Source: Trichomonas vaginalis G3
Taxonomy: Eukaryota; Parabasalia; Trichomonadida; Trichomonadidae
Assembly (NCBI RefSeq): GCF_026262505.1
Contig: NC_067207.1
Span: 25,822,082 to 25,886,081, forward strand
Reading direction: 5' to 3'
DNA length: 64,000 nucleotides
The notes below the pieces were generated by a model. It ran no database searches, had not been told where the DNA came from, and worked only from the letters and a program-made list of their open reading frames with translations. A program made the position numbers and the translations under genes. Of this stretch, positions 1 through 9,239 are shown piece after piece. Positions within the stretch are counted from its first letter, which is position 1. Every line of letters starts with the position of its first letter.

Positions 1-188
1 CCATCAGCCATGTTCATTTCATACTGGTCCAAAATATCTGCATCTTTCATATCTTTCAATGGCATTAAAGCCGCGCTTAAAATACCAGCTATGTCTCGTT
101 CACCATTGACTTCCATTGCGTCTACAACTTCTTGGAATTGTGGTTGTAAGTTTATGAACCACCTATCTGGATTAGCTTTATGACCCAT
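1..188 (-). CDS. Partial ORF running off the left edge, unknown
   Basis: Minus-strand reading frame open from an ATG at 188 to the window edge, so its C-terminus lies outside. The visible residues (beginning MGHKANPDRWF) match no family I recognise. The frame continues open upstream of the ATG, next to the preceding ORF (152-595), and the two overlap by a few dozen bases. The simplest reading is that 876-571, 595-152 and 188-1 are three pieces of one gene separated by two single-base frameshifts. A compact set of overlapping genes is the alternative. Confidence 0.4.
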   Translation of the reverse strand, partial: MGHKANPDRWFINLQPQFQEVVDAMEVNGERDIAGILSAALMPLKDMKDADILDQYEMNMAD

Positions 189-595
189 CTCATTGTAGTT
201 CCATCGTCTGCAGAAACAAAAGTAGGTTTGTTTCCATCTTGGTTAGGTTCTGAATGAACTTTAAACAATGTTTCATTTCTATATGTTTTCTTGAAATTTA
301 ACCTTTTATTTTCACCGAGTTCATCCGAAGATTGAACGTTAAATGCTCGTAAGTAAAAAGGGTTGTTGTATTTGTGTACATTTTCTTTCAGTACTTCCAT
401 TCTATGCTGAATATTTTCATCTGGTGTTGGAGTCTTTTGTATGTCGGCAAACATTTTTCGATATTCTTCTACTATGTCAGCCGAATTTTTTTTAGACTCT
501 TGGAAATATTCCATATTCTCCGCATACTCTTGTTGAGGGTCAAGATTTTTCGGCTGTTCCAAATCTTCATCTAGTTCTGTGAAGTTAGTTTCCAA
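152..595 (-). CDS. Unknown acidic protein, probable middle piece of a frameshifted gene
   Basis: Open for 147 codons, but the first codon of the longest frame is TTG and no good ATG lies near it. The frame is also open upstream (…PPLETNFTEL…). That, and the 25-bp overlap with the end of the preceding ORF, suggests continuation of that protein after a frameshift near 590. The protein is acidic and hydrophilic, with no signal peptide, membrane segment or known motif. It belongs to the same minus-strand block as the Q-rich protein at 897-2528. I do not recognise the family. Confidence 0.4.
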   Translation of the reverse strand: METNFTELDEDLEQPKNLDPQQEYAENMEYFQESKKNSADIVEEYRKMFADIQKTPTPDENIQHRMEVLKENVHKYNNPFYLRAFNVQSSDELGENKRLNFKKTYRNETLFKVHSEPNQDGNKPTFVSADDGTTMRWVIKLIQIGGS

Positions 596-876
596 AGGAG
601 GACTTGTTCGTTTCCTTCAGGCTCTTCTAGCTGTTGTTGCTGAACTATTTCTTCCATGTCTGGTTGTATCTGAACTTCTTCCTGTGGAGTTTCTTGTACC
701 TCATCTGCTGGCATTTCATATATTCCGAGACCGTTTTTAACAATTTCCCTATCTACGTCATCCGCATTCATAAGCTTTTGTTCTTTCGTTCCGTCTCTAT
801 TTTTTACGCGTTTCATGACGAAAGTTGAATTGTCATTTAGCTCTGACATCAAATATCTCGGAGTAAATTCATCCAT
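571..876 (-). CDS. Unknown acidic Q/E-rich protein, N-terminal piece
   Basis: 101 codons from an ATG at 876, only 20 bp after the stop of the upstream minus-strand gene (897-2528), so the two are probably expressed from the same region. The N-terminus (MDEFTPRYLMSEL) is followed by an acidic, Gln-rich stretch. The frame stops at 571 while an adjacent frame takes over with the same composition, which is why I suspect a frameshifted longer gene extending to the window edge. No known domain seen. Confidence 0.45.
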   Translation of the reverse strand: MDEFTPRYLMSELNDNSTFVMKRVKNRDGTKEQKLMNADDVDREIVKNGLGIYEMPADEVQETPQEEVQIQPDMEEIVQQQQLEEPEGNEQVLLWKLTSQN

Positions 877-896
877 GTCATTTGGATGATATGCTA

Positions 897-2528
897 TTAA
901 TCATATCCCTTAGCGAGCTTGTATTTTCCAGGTTTGAGATTATATCCGTTTTGGTGCTGAGCCATAAAGCTAAATAGGTTCGGGTCAGTATTTCCTTCCT
1001 TGAACTTTCTAATAGCTTCTTTATATCTGTCACTAAAGTCAAGAGTATCTGGGAAACCACACTCTTCTTTAAGCATTTTTAAGAATTCTTGGTTTCCTTG
1101 TTCTCTACTTCTTTTATGTCCTTGCTCTGTTTGTGGTTGTTGTTGTGCAGGGTTTTGAACTGTTGGTTGCTGTGCTGGTTGTTGTGTTGGTTGTTGTGCT
1201 GGTTGTTGTTGTTGTTGTGTTGGTTTTGGTGCATGCCTGTGTCTGTGTCCATGTGACGATGTAAATGTTCTAGGTAGTCCTGGTGCAGGTGCTTCTCTTG
1301 GAGGGTTTGGTGGTATATAAGTTCCACTAGCTAGTATATAAGTTCCACCAGCTGGTATATAAGTTCCACCAGCTGGCACATATGTTCCATCTGCAGCGTA
1401 ATGTCCTACCTGACTTTTCGTTTTTAAGAAAGCATTTACTAGGTCTGTTTTGGTCTGTTGTAACTCTTTTTCTTGACTTTCCACAACAGTTGCTCTAACG
1501 GCGTCATAGGCACTTTGAACTGCCTGTCTCGTTGCTGCATCTGTTATTTTCGTCATATTTTGTGCTACTTCTTTTAACTCTTTGTCGAAACCTTCAGACT
1601 TCAGTTTCTTTCCAGATGAGAAGTCGTTCACTTGTTTCACCTTACTATGAAGAGCTTCGAAGGCGTTCTTAAAGTCAGCATTCGTTAAAGCTTCATTTGA
1701 ACTGTCTTCATCCGCTTGTATTTTTGTCCTTATTGACCCTATGAGTTGGGCTGCTTTAGCGTTGGCTTGGGCATCTAACCAGTCATTGTTAGCTTTTATA
1801 TATTCTGCGCTTTTCATTGCCTTTTGCATAGCCGCGTCGTTATTTTTACTTTCTTGTGCTAAGTTTTCATACTGTACGGTTTGGTTTTGCAACTGTAAAA
1901 GTTTTTCTGCCTTTACATTTGCTTCAACTTCTTTTTTATACTCATCGCTATCCATATATGTCTTCAGGGCTTTTTGTTTTATCTCTTCATCTTTCAGTAC
2001 TTTATATTGAGTAGTATGGTTTTTCAAATTTACATCTTGTTCCATTTTTGCTACTTCTGCTGCTTTTTCTGACACTTTTTTCGCATATTCCTCTGTACTT
2101 AGTTCTTTCAGTTGTTCTTCTTTCTTCTTTTTCTCTACGTTTAACTCATTGAGTTTCTTTGTGTGTCTGTCATATTCTAGTTTCTTTTCGTTTTCACTTA
2201 TTTGTTTCTGTATGTCTATGTTTGACTTTTTGACATCTGTTATTTGATTTTTGAGTGAACTCAAATTCATTTGACTTTGAGGGTTATAAGCTGTTCCGTC
2301 TGCAGCTCCACCATAGCCTGCCATTTTCGCTAAAAGTGCCGCTCTTAAACCTCCACTCTGTGCACCAACAACTCGGTTTAAAAGCATAGGATTGCTTGAC
2401 ATTTGTTGCAACATAGTGGGGTCATTCAGCATTTGTTGTTGCAACTGTTGTTGTGGTGTCAGTTTTACTATTGGATGTTTCAATGCTCTCTTCCTCTTAC
2501 GTATATTCTTACGTAGCTTACGTGGCAT
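897..2528 (-). CDS. Basic N-terminus, coiled-coil, Q-rich protein of an unidentified large element
   Basis: 543 residues from ATG at 2528. In order: a very basic N-terminus (MPRKLRKNIRKRKRALKHP), a Gln/Met-rich stretch, a long charged coiled coil (about residues 85-260), a helical region, four to five tandem GTY(I/V)PAG repeats (about 375-405) encoded by 24-bp DNA repeats, a His/Gln/Pro-rich linker, and a conserved-looking C-terminal domain of about 75 residues. The mix of basic tail, coiled coil and short repeats would suit a nucleic-acid-binding or virion structural protein, but this is inference; I recognise no family. It is transcribed away from the 3000-3986 gene across a 471-bp divergent promoter. 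Its base composition is less AT-rich than most host genes here. Confidence 0.6.
   Translation of the reverse strand: MPRKLRKNIRKRKRALKHPIVKLTPQQQLQQQMLNDPTMLQQMSSNPMLLNRVVGAQSGGLRAALLAKMAGYGGAADGTAYNPQSQMNLSSLKNQITDVKKSNIDIQKQISENEKKLEYDRHTKKLNELNVEKKKKEEQLKELSTEEYAKKVSEKAAEVAKMEQDVNLKNHTTQYKVLKDEEIKQKALKTYMDSDEYKKEVEANVKAEKLLQLQNQTVQYENLAQESKNNDAAMQKAMKSAEYIKANNDWLDAQANAKAAQLIGSIRTKIQADEDSSNEALTNADFKNAFEALHSKVKQVNDFSSGKKLKSEGFDKELKEVAQNMTKITDAATRQAVQSAYDAVRATVVESQEKELQQTKTDLVNAFLKTKSQVGHYAADGTYVPAGGTYIPAGGTYILASGTYIPPNPPREAPAPGLPRTFTSSHGHRHRHAPKPTQQQQQPAQQPTQQPAQQPTVQNPAQQQPQTEQGHKRSREQGNQEFLKMLKEECGFPDTLDFSDRYKEAIRKFKEGNTDPNLFSFMAQHQNGYNLKPGKYKLAKGYD
1309..1395 (-). repeat. 24-bp tandem repeat encoding GTYIPAG units
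   Basis: Four to five degenerate copies of a 24-bp unit (core ggtatataagttccaccagc), in frame inside the 543-residue protein. Each copy encodes one octapeptide of the GTY(I/V)PAGG type, so unit number could change without breaking the frame. Confidence 0.7.
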
Positions 2529-2999
2529 TTTAAGTGAAGTTAAAAAGCGGTTTTTGACAGATGTTTATATGACACTTTTTGTTCAGCACAAAAAACTACT
2601 CGGTCAAAGTGTTGTCAGTTTTGTAAAATAACCGTCCTATCTCATTCTATAAGGGGAAAAGGCTTCTCAAAGTATACTTCCTTGGAACGCCTGTAACTTT
2701 TCCTGTAGCGACGATAGACCCTTACTTGTCCGGACAAAGTTATACTATTTTGAGTGCTCTACAAAAAAGTCAACGGCGACGACTCTCAAAAAACGTTGTG
2801 TAAAAAGTTTTACCGTTGGACAAAAAAGTATATATAGAAAACAAAAAACGTTTATAGTTCATTCAATATTTGAGATGGAACGGTTTGCCAACGGAGACTT
2901 TTCAATAAAATAAAAAAATAGAGGGGGTTACCGTTGACGAAAACGGTTTATTTTAAACTTTTCTATGAGTAGTCCGAAAAAACAGTTCATTTTTGTCTA
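2529..2999. promoter_or_regulatory. Divergent promoter with two pairs of Myb-type sites
   Basis: 471 bp with no ORF between divergent genes. It holds four copies of the hexamer CAACGG/CCGTTG: CAACGG at 2771 and 2889, CCGTTG at 2813 and 2931. Each inverted pair has exactly the same 42-bp start-to-start spacing. YAACGG/YAACNG-type cores are the classical recognition sequence of Myb DNA-binding domains, and T. vaginalis is rich in Myb regulators. A regulatory role is inference. A TGACACTTTTTG sequence lies at 2570. Confidence 0.45.
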
Positions 3000-3986
3000 A
3001 TGTACGCGTCTCGAACAGTGAAGCCCAATTCAATAGAATACTATCTCGAAAAACAAGAAGCTGACACTGCTATTCAGTCTTTAATACAGAACCAAGCTCA
3101 GGAGAACTCAAAAGACTCCCAATTCAAATCGACATCCAATTCGAAGCAATTAAAACTTGACTCGAATGTTTTAAAACCACAGCCCGCACGAACAAATACA
3201 GCTCTAAGAATAGACCAAAGAATACCGAACAAAGAGTTGAGGTCAAGATTGAAATTACAATCGGATGAGTATTTTTCCCTTAACAACCAGGGAAATACTC
3301 CATATAACCGTATCTACACAAATACCGTTAAAGAAACAATAACGGCATACACAAAACTCTGTCAATTGGTCCCCAACCAGGACCAATTGACGGATATTAT
3401 ATGTTCCTACCTTCCCATATTTGCTGAGTGTGTGGAAGGTAGGACATTGTTACAAGCTTGCTTACGTATGCCACCAAATCTCCGTCAACAATTTGCTCAA
3501 ATTGTACATGAATTTAAAGCTTTTAACAACGGATACGATGAAGATGAAGTAGCAGATGAATTTGGGGAAGCAAAAACATTTTTCCCCTCATATAATACGC
3601 CTGCAACAGTATTTCCTACTAATGAATTTCACAACTATTGTGTCGTTCATTTAATTGTTGTGGATATGCCCACAGGTGAAGACATTCTCAGTGGTGACTT
3701 CATCGAAGTCTGTATCAATACAGAATTGGGAGAAGATGAGTTGCACAAATTCTCCTACGTCGAACATATATTCAAACCAGCACACCAACTCTTTATCGAA
3801 ACTGAAATAACACTCACACAAAATATGTCCATCTCATTTAAATCCAAATCAGGACGTCCATACAGAATTTGGATGAACTACGTCCTCTTCCACGACGCCG
3901 ACGATGACGAAGAAGAGGAAGAAGAGGAGGAGGAAGAAGAAGAAGAAGACGATATCCAGTTCATTTCCATCCGTAAAAAACATTAA
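3000..3986 (+). CDS. Unknown element protein with polyacidic C-terminus
   Basis: 328 residues from ATG at 3000. The N-terminal 90 residues are polar and probably disordered, followed by a helical stretch. Residues about 200-295 look beta-rich (alternating strands such as NYCVVHLIVVDM and HQLFIETEITL). A run of about 20 Glu/Asp precedes a short basic tail. Length and beta-rich core would be compatible with a single jelly-roll or nucleoplasmin-like fold with an acidic tract; I cannot distinguish these and name no family. It is the last gene before the hairpin/poly-T boundary at 4034-4102 and diverges from the 543-residue protein. Confidence 0.6.
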   Translation: MYASRTVKPNSIEYYLEKQEADTAIQSLIQNQAQENSKDSQFKSTSNSKQLKLDSNVLKPQPARTNTALRIDQRIPNKELRSRLKLQSDEYFSLNNQGNTPYNRIYTNTVKETITAYTKLCQLVPNQDQLTDIICSYLPIFAECVEGRTLLQACLRMPPNLRQQFAQIVHEFKAFNNGYDEDEVADEFGEAKTFFPSYNTPATVFPTNEFHNYCVVHLIVVDMPTGEDILSGDFIEVCINTELGEDELHKFSYVEHIFKPAHQLFIETEITLTQNMSISFKSKSGRPYRIWMNYVLFHDADDDEEEEEEEEEEEEEDDIQFISIRKKH

Positions 3987-4033
3987 AGCAAACATTTCAG
4001 AATAAAAACTTCATTTTATACTAACATCTTCAG

Positions 4034-4068
4034 GGGGCTAGAGGGGCGCAGCCCTGGAAGCCCCACTA

Positions 4069-4102
<34 letters not shown>
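4034..4102. repeat. Nested GC hairpin plus T32 tract: apparent end of the left element
   Basis: GGGGCT (4034-4039) pairs with AGCCCC (4059-4064), enclosing GGGC-GCA-GCCC (4044-4054). CACTACC follows, then 32 consecutive T (4071-4102). Immediately beyond the T run an unrelated Pmp-like reading frame begins, so this is a junction. Reading the minus strand it looks like poly(A) joined to a GC-rich end. It could be an element terminus with poly(A/T) or a slipped simple repeat at an insertion site. Confidence 0.55.
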
Positions 4103-4103
<1 letters not shown>

Positions 4104-5358
4104 GAATGTTTATTGGATATTGATATAATTGAGATCCACTAATTTCAGTGTTTGAATATTTTTGAACATCATCAATGTAAATTTGAATATTAAATTGTTG
4201 ATTTGTTACTCTATCAAAGATTATTTTGACATTCATTGTCTGATCCACATTTTGTTTATATTTTGTTTTGTCTAATGAAACACTTTTTAAAAGATTAATA
4301 GGGCGATTTGAATGACAAAGTGCTGTATAAAAATGTGAATTATCAAGATTAAACCATCCTGTTGTTTGTATAGAAAGTGTTGAAGGTTCAGCTCGGCCCA
4401 CAGAATGTTTGGTTGTATTACACGAATTTGAATTAAAATAACATTTAGTTGCTATAATAGATACAACATCGGAGGAACTTTGTACCCATGTACAAAATAG
4501 AGAATATCCGCTGTTGCTTTGAAAAATGCATTGATCCAAATAAACTTTACTATTAGTTGCTAAAATAATACCATTATATCTATTTGTTCCTTTCCAGCAT
4601 TTGTTTGAGAGAATGTTACAATATTTAAGATTAGATGTACCATAAAAATGATTTAAACAAGAACTTCCATAAGCTTCATTGTTATAAAATGTTGAATATA
4701 AAATGTTTCCACTATTTTGAATAGAATAACCTGCAAAATCTTCTCTTGCTATTGAATTTGAAATATTTATATTTTGAAGAAGAATTTCGCCATACTGGTG
4801 ATAAATAGTTGATAATCTATCTTTGCATCCAGTTAAAGTTGATTCAATCATGTAATTCTTTGAATTGGAATATATATATGAATGCGATGCACGGTTGTTT
4901 GTAATTGCTTTGATACTGCAGATTCTATATTGAACACATTGACCATATTTTTGATAAATGTTTCCACCATCCCAACGATAACCTTGATTAGAATCAAAAA
5001 CACAATATGATACAAGGAGTCGATTGCTAGAACTATCTTTGAGTCTAATAAGTTGTGCACTATGATTTGTGAATAAAACATCGTGAACATGAAAATTTCC
5101 TTCTTTATTCTCAAGGATTTCATCTGTTGTATGATCTGTTGAATTATATCCACCATAAAAGTGCTCCCAAACATCATTTATATAAGAGTAAATTCATTGG
5201 AGAAGGAAGTGGAAGACATTAAAAATTTGCTTTGTCGTTAATTCAATATCTATTCTGAATTTTTCAAATGATCTCACAATGTCAGAAATTGTTAATGAAA
5301 GAAACATTAAATACAAACTAATTTTTGAAATTTCATTTTCATTCATTTCAATTTCCAT
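4103..5358 (-). pseudogene. Pmp-like (parallel beta-helix) surface protein, truncated and with an internal TGA
   Basis: From ATG at 5358 the minus-strand frame is open to 4103 except for one TGA at 5194-5196. The N-terminus has a hydrophobic stretch (SLYLMFLSLTI). The body carries Cys/Asn/Ser-rich irregular repeats of about 20-25 residues with CxF, NSG and NxS patterns typical of trichomonad polymorphic-membrane-protein-like beta-helix proteins. At 4102 the frame runs into the poly-T tract (read as poly-Lys) and ends, so the C-terminal half has been lost to the neighbouring element. The family is usually much longer and membrane anchored. Two independent lesions argue for a dead gene. Pmp-like assignment is by repeat style only. 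Confidence 0.6.
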
Positions 5359-5530
5359 TTAACAATAAGTGAATTTTAGGCTTCTCATTGATTAATATGT
5401 TGATGTATATTCAAATCAAACCATTAACCTCAATATCAAGAAAAAAATTTCAAATCAAGTATAAAAATTAAGGAAATTTAACATAGATAGATTTATAAAT
5501 GAAATTAAAACAACAAAAAATAGATATTAG

Positions 5531-6940
5531 CTAAAAGACAATAATAGTTTCTGGTTTTCCAAAACAATTAACAAGTTTTTGGTTGTCTTTGAAAGCAATT
5601 GCAACAGTTTCAAGAGCTGTCTCTTTCATAACATCTACAGATTCATTCTGAAGCGCAGGAAGGTATTTATCTATAAACATTCCTTGAATAATGTTGATTA
5701 ACATTATTAATGCGGGTTTTAGCATCATATTTAGCTCAAGACGTGCGAGCATCATTTGTTTATTATCATCTATATTCCCTTTTTTGAGAATACTCTGGAA
5801 AGCCGGCAAATAATTTGAAAAAACTTCTCTAAAGATGTTTATTGACCTATTTCGCATCGAATGCCTCATGTAACTTCGCATTGTTGGGTCATCAATAACT
5901 TTAAACAGCTGAAACATGATTTCTGAGTAGTTATCATGGTTATATGTTGTAATTTTACCACAAAAATCAGCAAATATAGAAAGGAATCGTTTGTTGAAGT
6001 CATCTAATGGCGAATCCGGATATATTGATAAAATTTTGGATAGAACTACGCAGTGTGGAACGATTTTTAACATCATTTCATCATCTGTAGTGATTTGAAT
6101 GGATTTGATCCTCATAAAGTCGAAATATCCGTATAACTTTGTAAGTCTACCATAAAATAATGTTAAAATTACATGGAAAAGTACAGATAATTTTGCAGAT
6201 TTGGAAGACTTTGATAATTTGAGGACTTGGAAGTACGCGCAGCTTACTGTAACTGGATCTAACAATAATTCGCATATTTTGTTCGTTTGATTTGAAATAA
6301 TCTGTATAATTAAATCATAAAGTTTTTTAAACACGTCCTGTGAAAATATTTGAGGTAATTCGTCTTCAGCTTGCTTGGCTATATCGTGGATATCTTGATA
6401 AGCCTTGCATAAAACAAAATCACGATTATTTTTGTACTCTTGAAAATTTTCAAATTCTAAAGAAATAATTTTAATTCTTTCATCGATATATGTGAACACT
6501 GGTCCATCAGTTGCTTGTTTTTCTGTATATAATTGAATAATATTGTTCAGTTTTTGTTTTATCGGAGTTATATATTTATCTAAGAACGTTTCGATGATTT
6601 CATTTGCAATTTTATAGTCAACATGCTTTACAAATTGGTACATATACTGTGAATTGCGTAATATCTTAATGTTATTTAAATTTGTAATATAGAAATTTCG
6701 AACTAAAGCGATTACTTGGTTAAATTTGTCCGTAAACATGGCCTTTGATGCTTTATCTGGTTTCCCTTTGTGAAAATATCGATATGACTTATAAGATTTT
6801 TCAATAAAAACCTCATTTAAGTCTTCCTCAATAGGTTCATTAATGTAAACAATAAATTCATCTGGCGAAGCCATCATTCGTTGATCTTCTTCATCATCTT
6901 CTTTTGGTCCTAGTTTGAGAAATGATAAAAACTTTTTCAT
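5531..6940 (-). CDS. Conserved-looking helical protein, unknown
   Basis: 469 residues from ATG at 6940. It is mostly alpha-helical by composition, with an acidic N-terminal segment (about 10-45). There is no signal peptide, membrane segment or catalytic motif that I recognise. Helical-repeat-like stretches in the C-terminal two thirds could form an ARM/HEAT-like solenoid, but this is only an impression. The upstream region contains TGACACTT in the transcribed orientation about 35 bp before the ATG (complement of 6972-6979). Single gene with a 170-bp gap to the broken Pmp-like gene. Confidence 0.7.
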   Translation of the reverse strand: MKKFLSFLKLGPKEDDEEDQRMMASPDEFIVYINEPIEEDLNEVFIEKSYKSYRYFHKGKPDKASKAMFTDKFNQVIALVRNFYITNLNNIKILRNSQYMYQFVKHVDYKIANEIIETFLDKYITPIKQKLNNIIQLYTEKQATDGPVFTYIDERIKIISLEFENFQEYKNNRDFVLCKAYQDIHDIAKQAEDELPQIFSQDVFKKLYDLIIQIISNQTNKICELLLDPVTVSCAYFQVLKLSKSSKSAKLSVLFHVILTLFYGRLTKLYGYFDFMRIKSIQITTDDEMMLKIVPHCVVLSKILSIYPDSPLDDFNKRFLSIFADFCGKITTYNHDNYSEIMFQLFKVIDDPTMRSYMRHSMRNRSINIFREVFSNYLPAFQSILKKGNIDDNKQMMLARLELNMMLKPALIMLINIIQGMFIDKYLPALQNESVDVMKETALETVAIAFKDNQKLVNCFGKPETIIVF

Positions 6941-7074
6941 TTGATTTTTTTAGATAAATTTTTACACGGTAAAGTGTCAAAAAATTTTATTGAGCATTAC
7001 ACATTTATCAGGTAAAGCAAAATCTTGATACACGTCACTTTTTATCTTTAAAAAAACAAAATAAATTATAGTAA

Positions 7075-7677
7075 TTATGCATTTTCTTCTGAACTTAATA
7101 ATTCCGGAATCAACTTTAAGACTTCTTGGATATCAGTAACAATATCGCTAAGATCATTCCATAATGGCATGTACTGTATTGGAGCTCCAGTTTGGATATC
7201 TTTCTCTAATTGTTGAGCTTTTGGTAACAATGATGCTAAGCGTTGCCTTACATATGCTTTGACCGCTCTTGCGATTTCGTACTGACAATAAATGCATATG
7301 AATGGATTGGCGTCCTTTGCGTTTTTAAGATGGACGCAATCTTCGTGAAGCTATTTCATGCAAGAATCACATTGTATCTGTACAGATGATCCATGTGTCA
7401 ATCCACAAATACAGCGGGTTTCTTGAACAACTTCAACTTCACTATTTTCTGATTTTGGTTGGTCGTCTTGAGATAGCGGAGTATCGGAAGGCCCTGTCAT
7501 ATCAGGTGTAAGTAAGAACGCATTTGCAATTGCAAGATAGTTCTCAGGAATTGAAGGTTTATTAAATTTCCTTGAAACAATGGGGCCAGCGGCTATCTTC
7601 TTAACGATCGGTGTGGTTGGAGGAGCATTATCATGCAATAAATTGAGAAGTGATGATGAAGGCTTTTCTTCAGACAT
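7075..7677 (-). pseudogene. PHD-finger protein with a TAG at the conserved Trp
   Basis: The frame runs 201 codons from ATG 7677 to TAA 7075 with a single internal TAG at 7351-7353. Reading across, the C-terminal half contains a C4HC3 PHD pattern: CIC at about residues 89-91, CDSC, HEDC, then CIYC. The TAG sits between CDSCMK and LHEDC, where PHD fingers normally have Trp; TGG to TAG is one base. PHD fingers bind histone tails (often methylated H3), so the intact protein would be a small nuclear chromatin reader. The first 80 residues are disordered and Pro/Ser-rich; about 80 helical residues follow the finger. As read, the product stops inside the zinc finger. Confidence 0.65.
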
Positions 7678-8306
7678 TACAACAATATTTTTTTTATCAA
7701 CTTTAGCCTTATTTTTTCAAAGTCGAAATTTCAGGTTCCAACTCGGATCCAGAGAACAATCATAACAATCTAATATGTGTTTTTGATTCAAATTTAATAA
7801 TGCATATTTGTTATGGCCGATTTTGGTTGAAAATGGCTAAAATATGGGAAATGGTTTTGGAGATATAATAATCCTCGAAAAGATCAGGCTTCTAGCCAAT
7901 GATCACACAATGTTATGAAAGGCTATGTAACAGGCTTGCCTATAAACTCCGATTTTTTGATATTAATCGTAAAATTATCAGTATATTATTAAATTCGTTA
8001 GTGTAAATATCATTTGGTGCTATTTGTAAGTTTATATACTGATTGTCATGCTTCAAATCCTTTAATTTAGAAATCAATGGCATTATTTAAAGCCATATTC
8101 TTCTGAAATGACTTCCATTCGATCATGGTGGGGATGCATATACATAAAAATATCAAATGGCAAAATTCAGAGAGTTTTATTCCGCCTCTCAAAATTTCAA
8201 TTCAATTATCCTTTTTTACGTTGAATCCACTCAACTTGTTTCGTGTATTCGAACAATACTTTTCTAATAATCTCTCAAAAAATTGAATAGTTCTATATTT
8301 TTTCAG
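7678..8306. other. Intergenic, no gene seen
   Basis: AT-rich divergent intergenic region between the PHD gene and the lipid kinase. I see no ORF with coding character, repeat or RNA gene. Confidence 0.5.
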
Positions 8307-9239
8307 ATGATGTACCATTTTATCGTTAATCCAAGCAGCCAGAGCGGAAAATCCAAAGCATTATGGAAATTGATAGAAAAGGAGCTCAAAGAGCATCATA
8401 TAGAATATAAACTTCACCTGACACAATTCGAATTTCATGCTACAAAAATCGTACAAGAAATATGCCAAGAGAAAGGTCAGAAAATTATTGTTACACTCGG
8501 AGGAGACGGAACAGTCAATGAGGTTATTAATGGTATCACTGACTTCGATAACGTTACATTTAGCTATATACCGACAGGCTCCAGCAATGATTTCGCGCGT
8601 GGATTAGGTCTTCCAACAAAGTTTAAGAAAGCTCTTGAATGCGTATTATATCCCAAGCGAACTCTTGAAATTGATGTTGGTGTTGTTGACTTTGGAGAGG
8701 ATGAAACATACAAATTCGGTGTATCATGTGGAATTGGTTTTGATGCTGCTGTTTGTCACGAAGCTTACAGCTCTCCAATCAAAGATTTTCTAAATAAGTT
8801 TCACATGGGCTTCCTCACATATACAATCATTGCATTCAAAAATATGCTTACTTTCAAATGTGCAAAAGTTACTGTTACATTTGATGATAAAGACACTAGA
8901 ATTTTTAATCAATGTTTATTTGTTGCATCAATGAATGATCCGTGCGAAGGAGGTGGACTCAGATTAGCTCCGAATGCTACACCATTTGACGATCATTTGG
9001 ACGTATTCGTGATAAATACCAATAATAAGATCAAAATCTTAACGTTTTTCCCACTAGCATTTGTAGGCATTCAATCACTCTTGGATAGATTTAAAGAAGT
9101 TAGTATTATCAGGTGTCAAAAGCTTCATATTAAATCAGATCGTCCACTTCCTGTTCATAGAGATGGAGAGCCATGCAAATTCAGAACAGAAATGACTGTT
9201 TCTCTCCAAAAGAAAAAACTTAAAGTTTGTTCTTTGTAA
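8307..9239 (+). CDS. Diacylglycerol-kinase-type lipid kinase (YegS/DagK-like, single domain)
   Basis: 311 residues from ATG 8307 (a second ATG follows at 8310; the longer frame begins with TTG). The DAGK catalytic domain is clear: NPSSQSGKS near the N-terminus, the nucleotide-binding GGDGTVNEV at about 65-73, PTGSSNDFARGLG at about 90-102, and the C-terminal lobe with GGLRLAPNATPFDDHLDV and RDGEPCKF. Such enzymes phosphorylate a lipid hydroxyl (diacylglycerol, sphingoid base or related) with ATP. The length matches compact bacterial-type enzymes rather than multidomain animal DGKs, and no C1, PH or membrane segment is present. Substrate cannot be told from sequence. Cytosolic or membrane-peripheral location expected. 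Confidence 0.85.
   Translation: MMYHFIVNPSSQSGKSKALWKLIEKELKEHHIEYKLHLTQFEFHATKIVQEICQEKGQKIIVTLGGDGTVNEVINGITDFDNVTFSYIPTGSSNDFARGLGLPTKFKKALECVLYPKRTLEIDVGVVDFGEDETYKFGVSCGIGFDAAVCHEAYSSPIKDFLNKFHMGFLTYTIIAFKNMLTFKCAKVTVTFDDKDTRIFNQCLFVASMNDPCEGGGLRLAPNATPFDDHLDVFVINTNNKIKILTFFPLAFVGIQSLLDRFKEVSIIRCQKLHIKSDRPLPVHRDGEPCKFRTEMTVSLQKKKLKVCSL

Noticed and set aside
4034-4102. Bacterial-style intrinsic terminator
   Set aside because: A GC hairpin followed by T is formally similar, but the window is eukaryotic and the T run (32) is far too long; it coincides with a sequence junction.
8283-8309. Intron acceptor (TTTTTTCAG directly before ATG of the lipid kinase)
   Set aside because: Trichomonad introns use an extended ACTAACACACAG-type 3' signal, which is absent; the TTTTTTCAG is in the leader and no upstream exon is seen.
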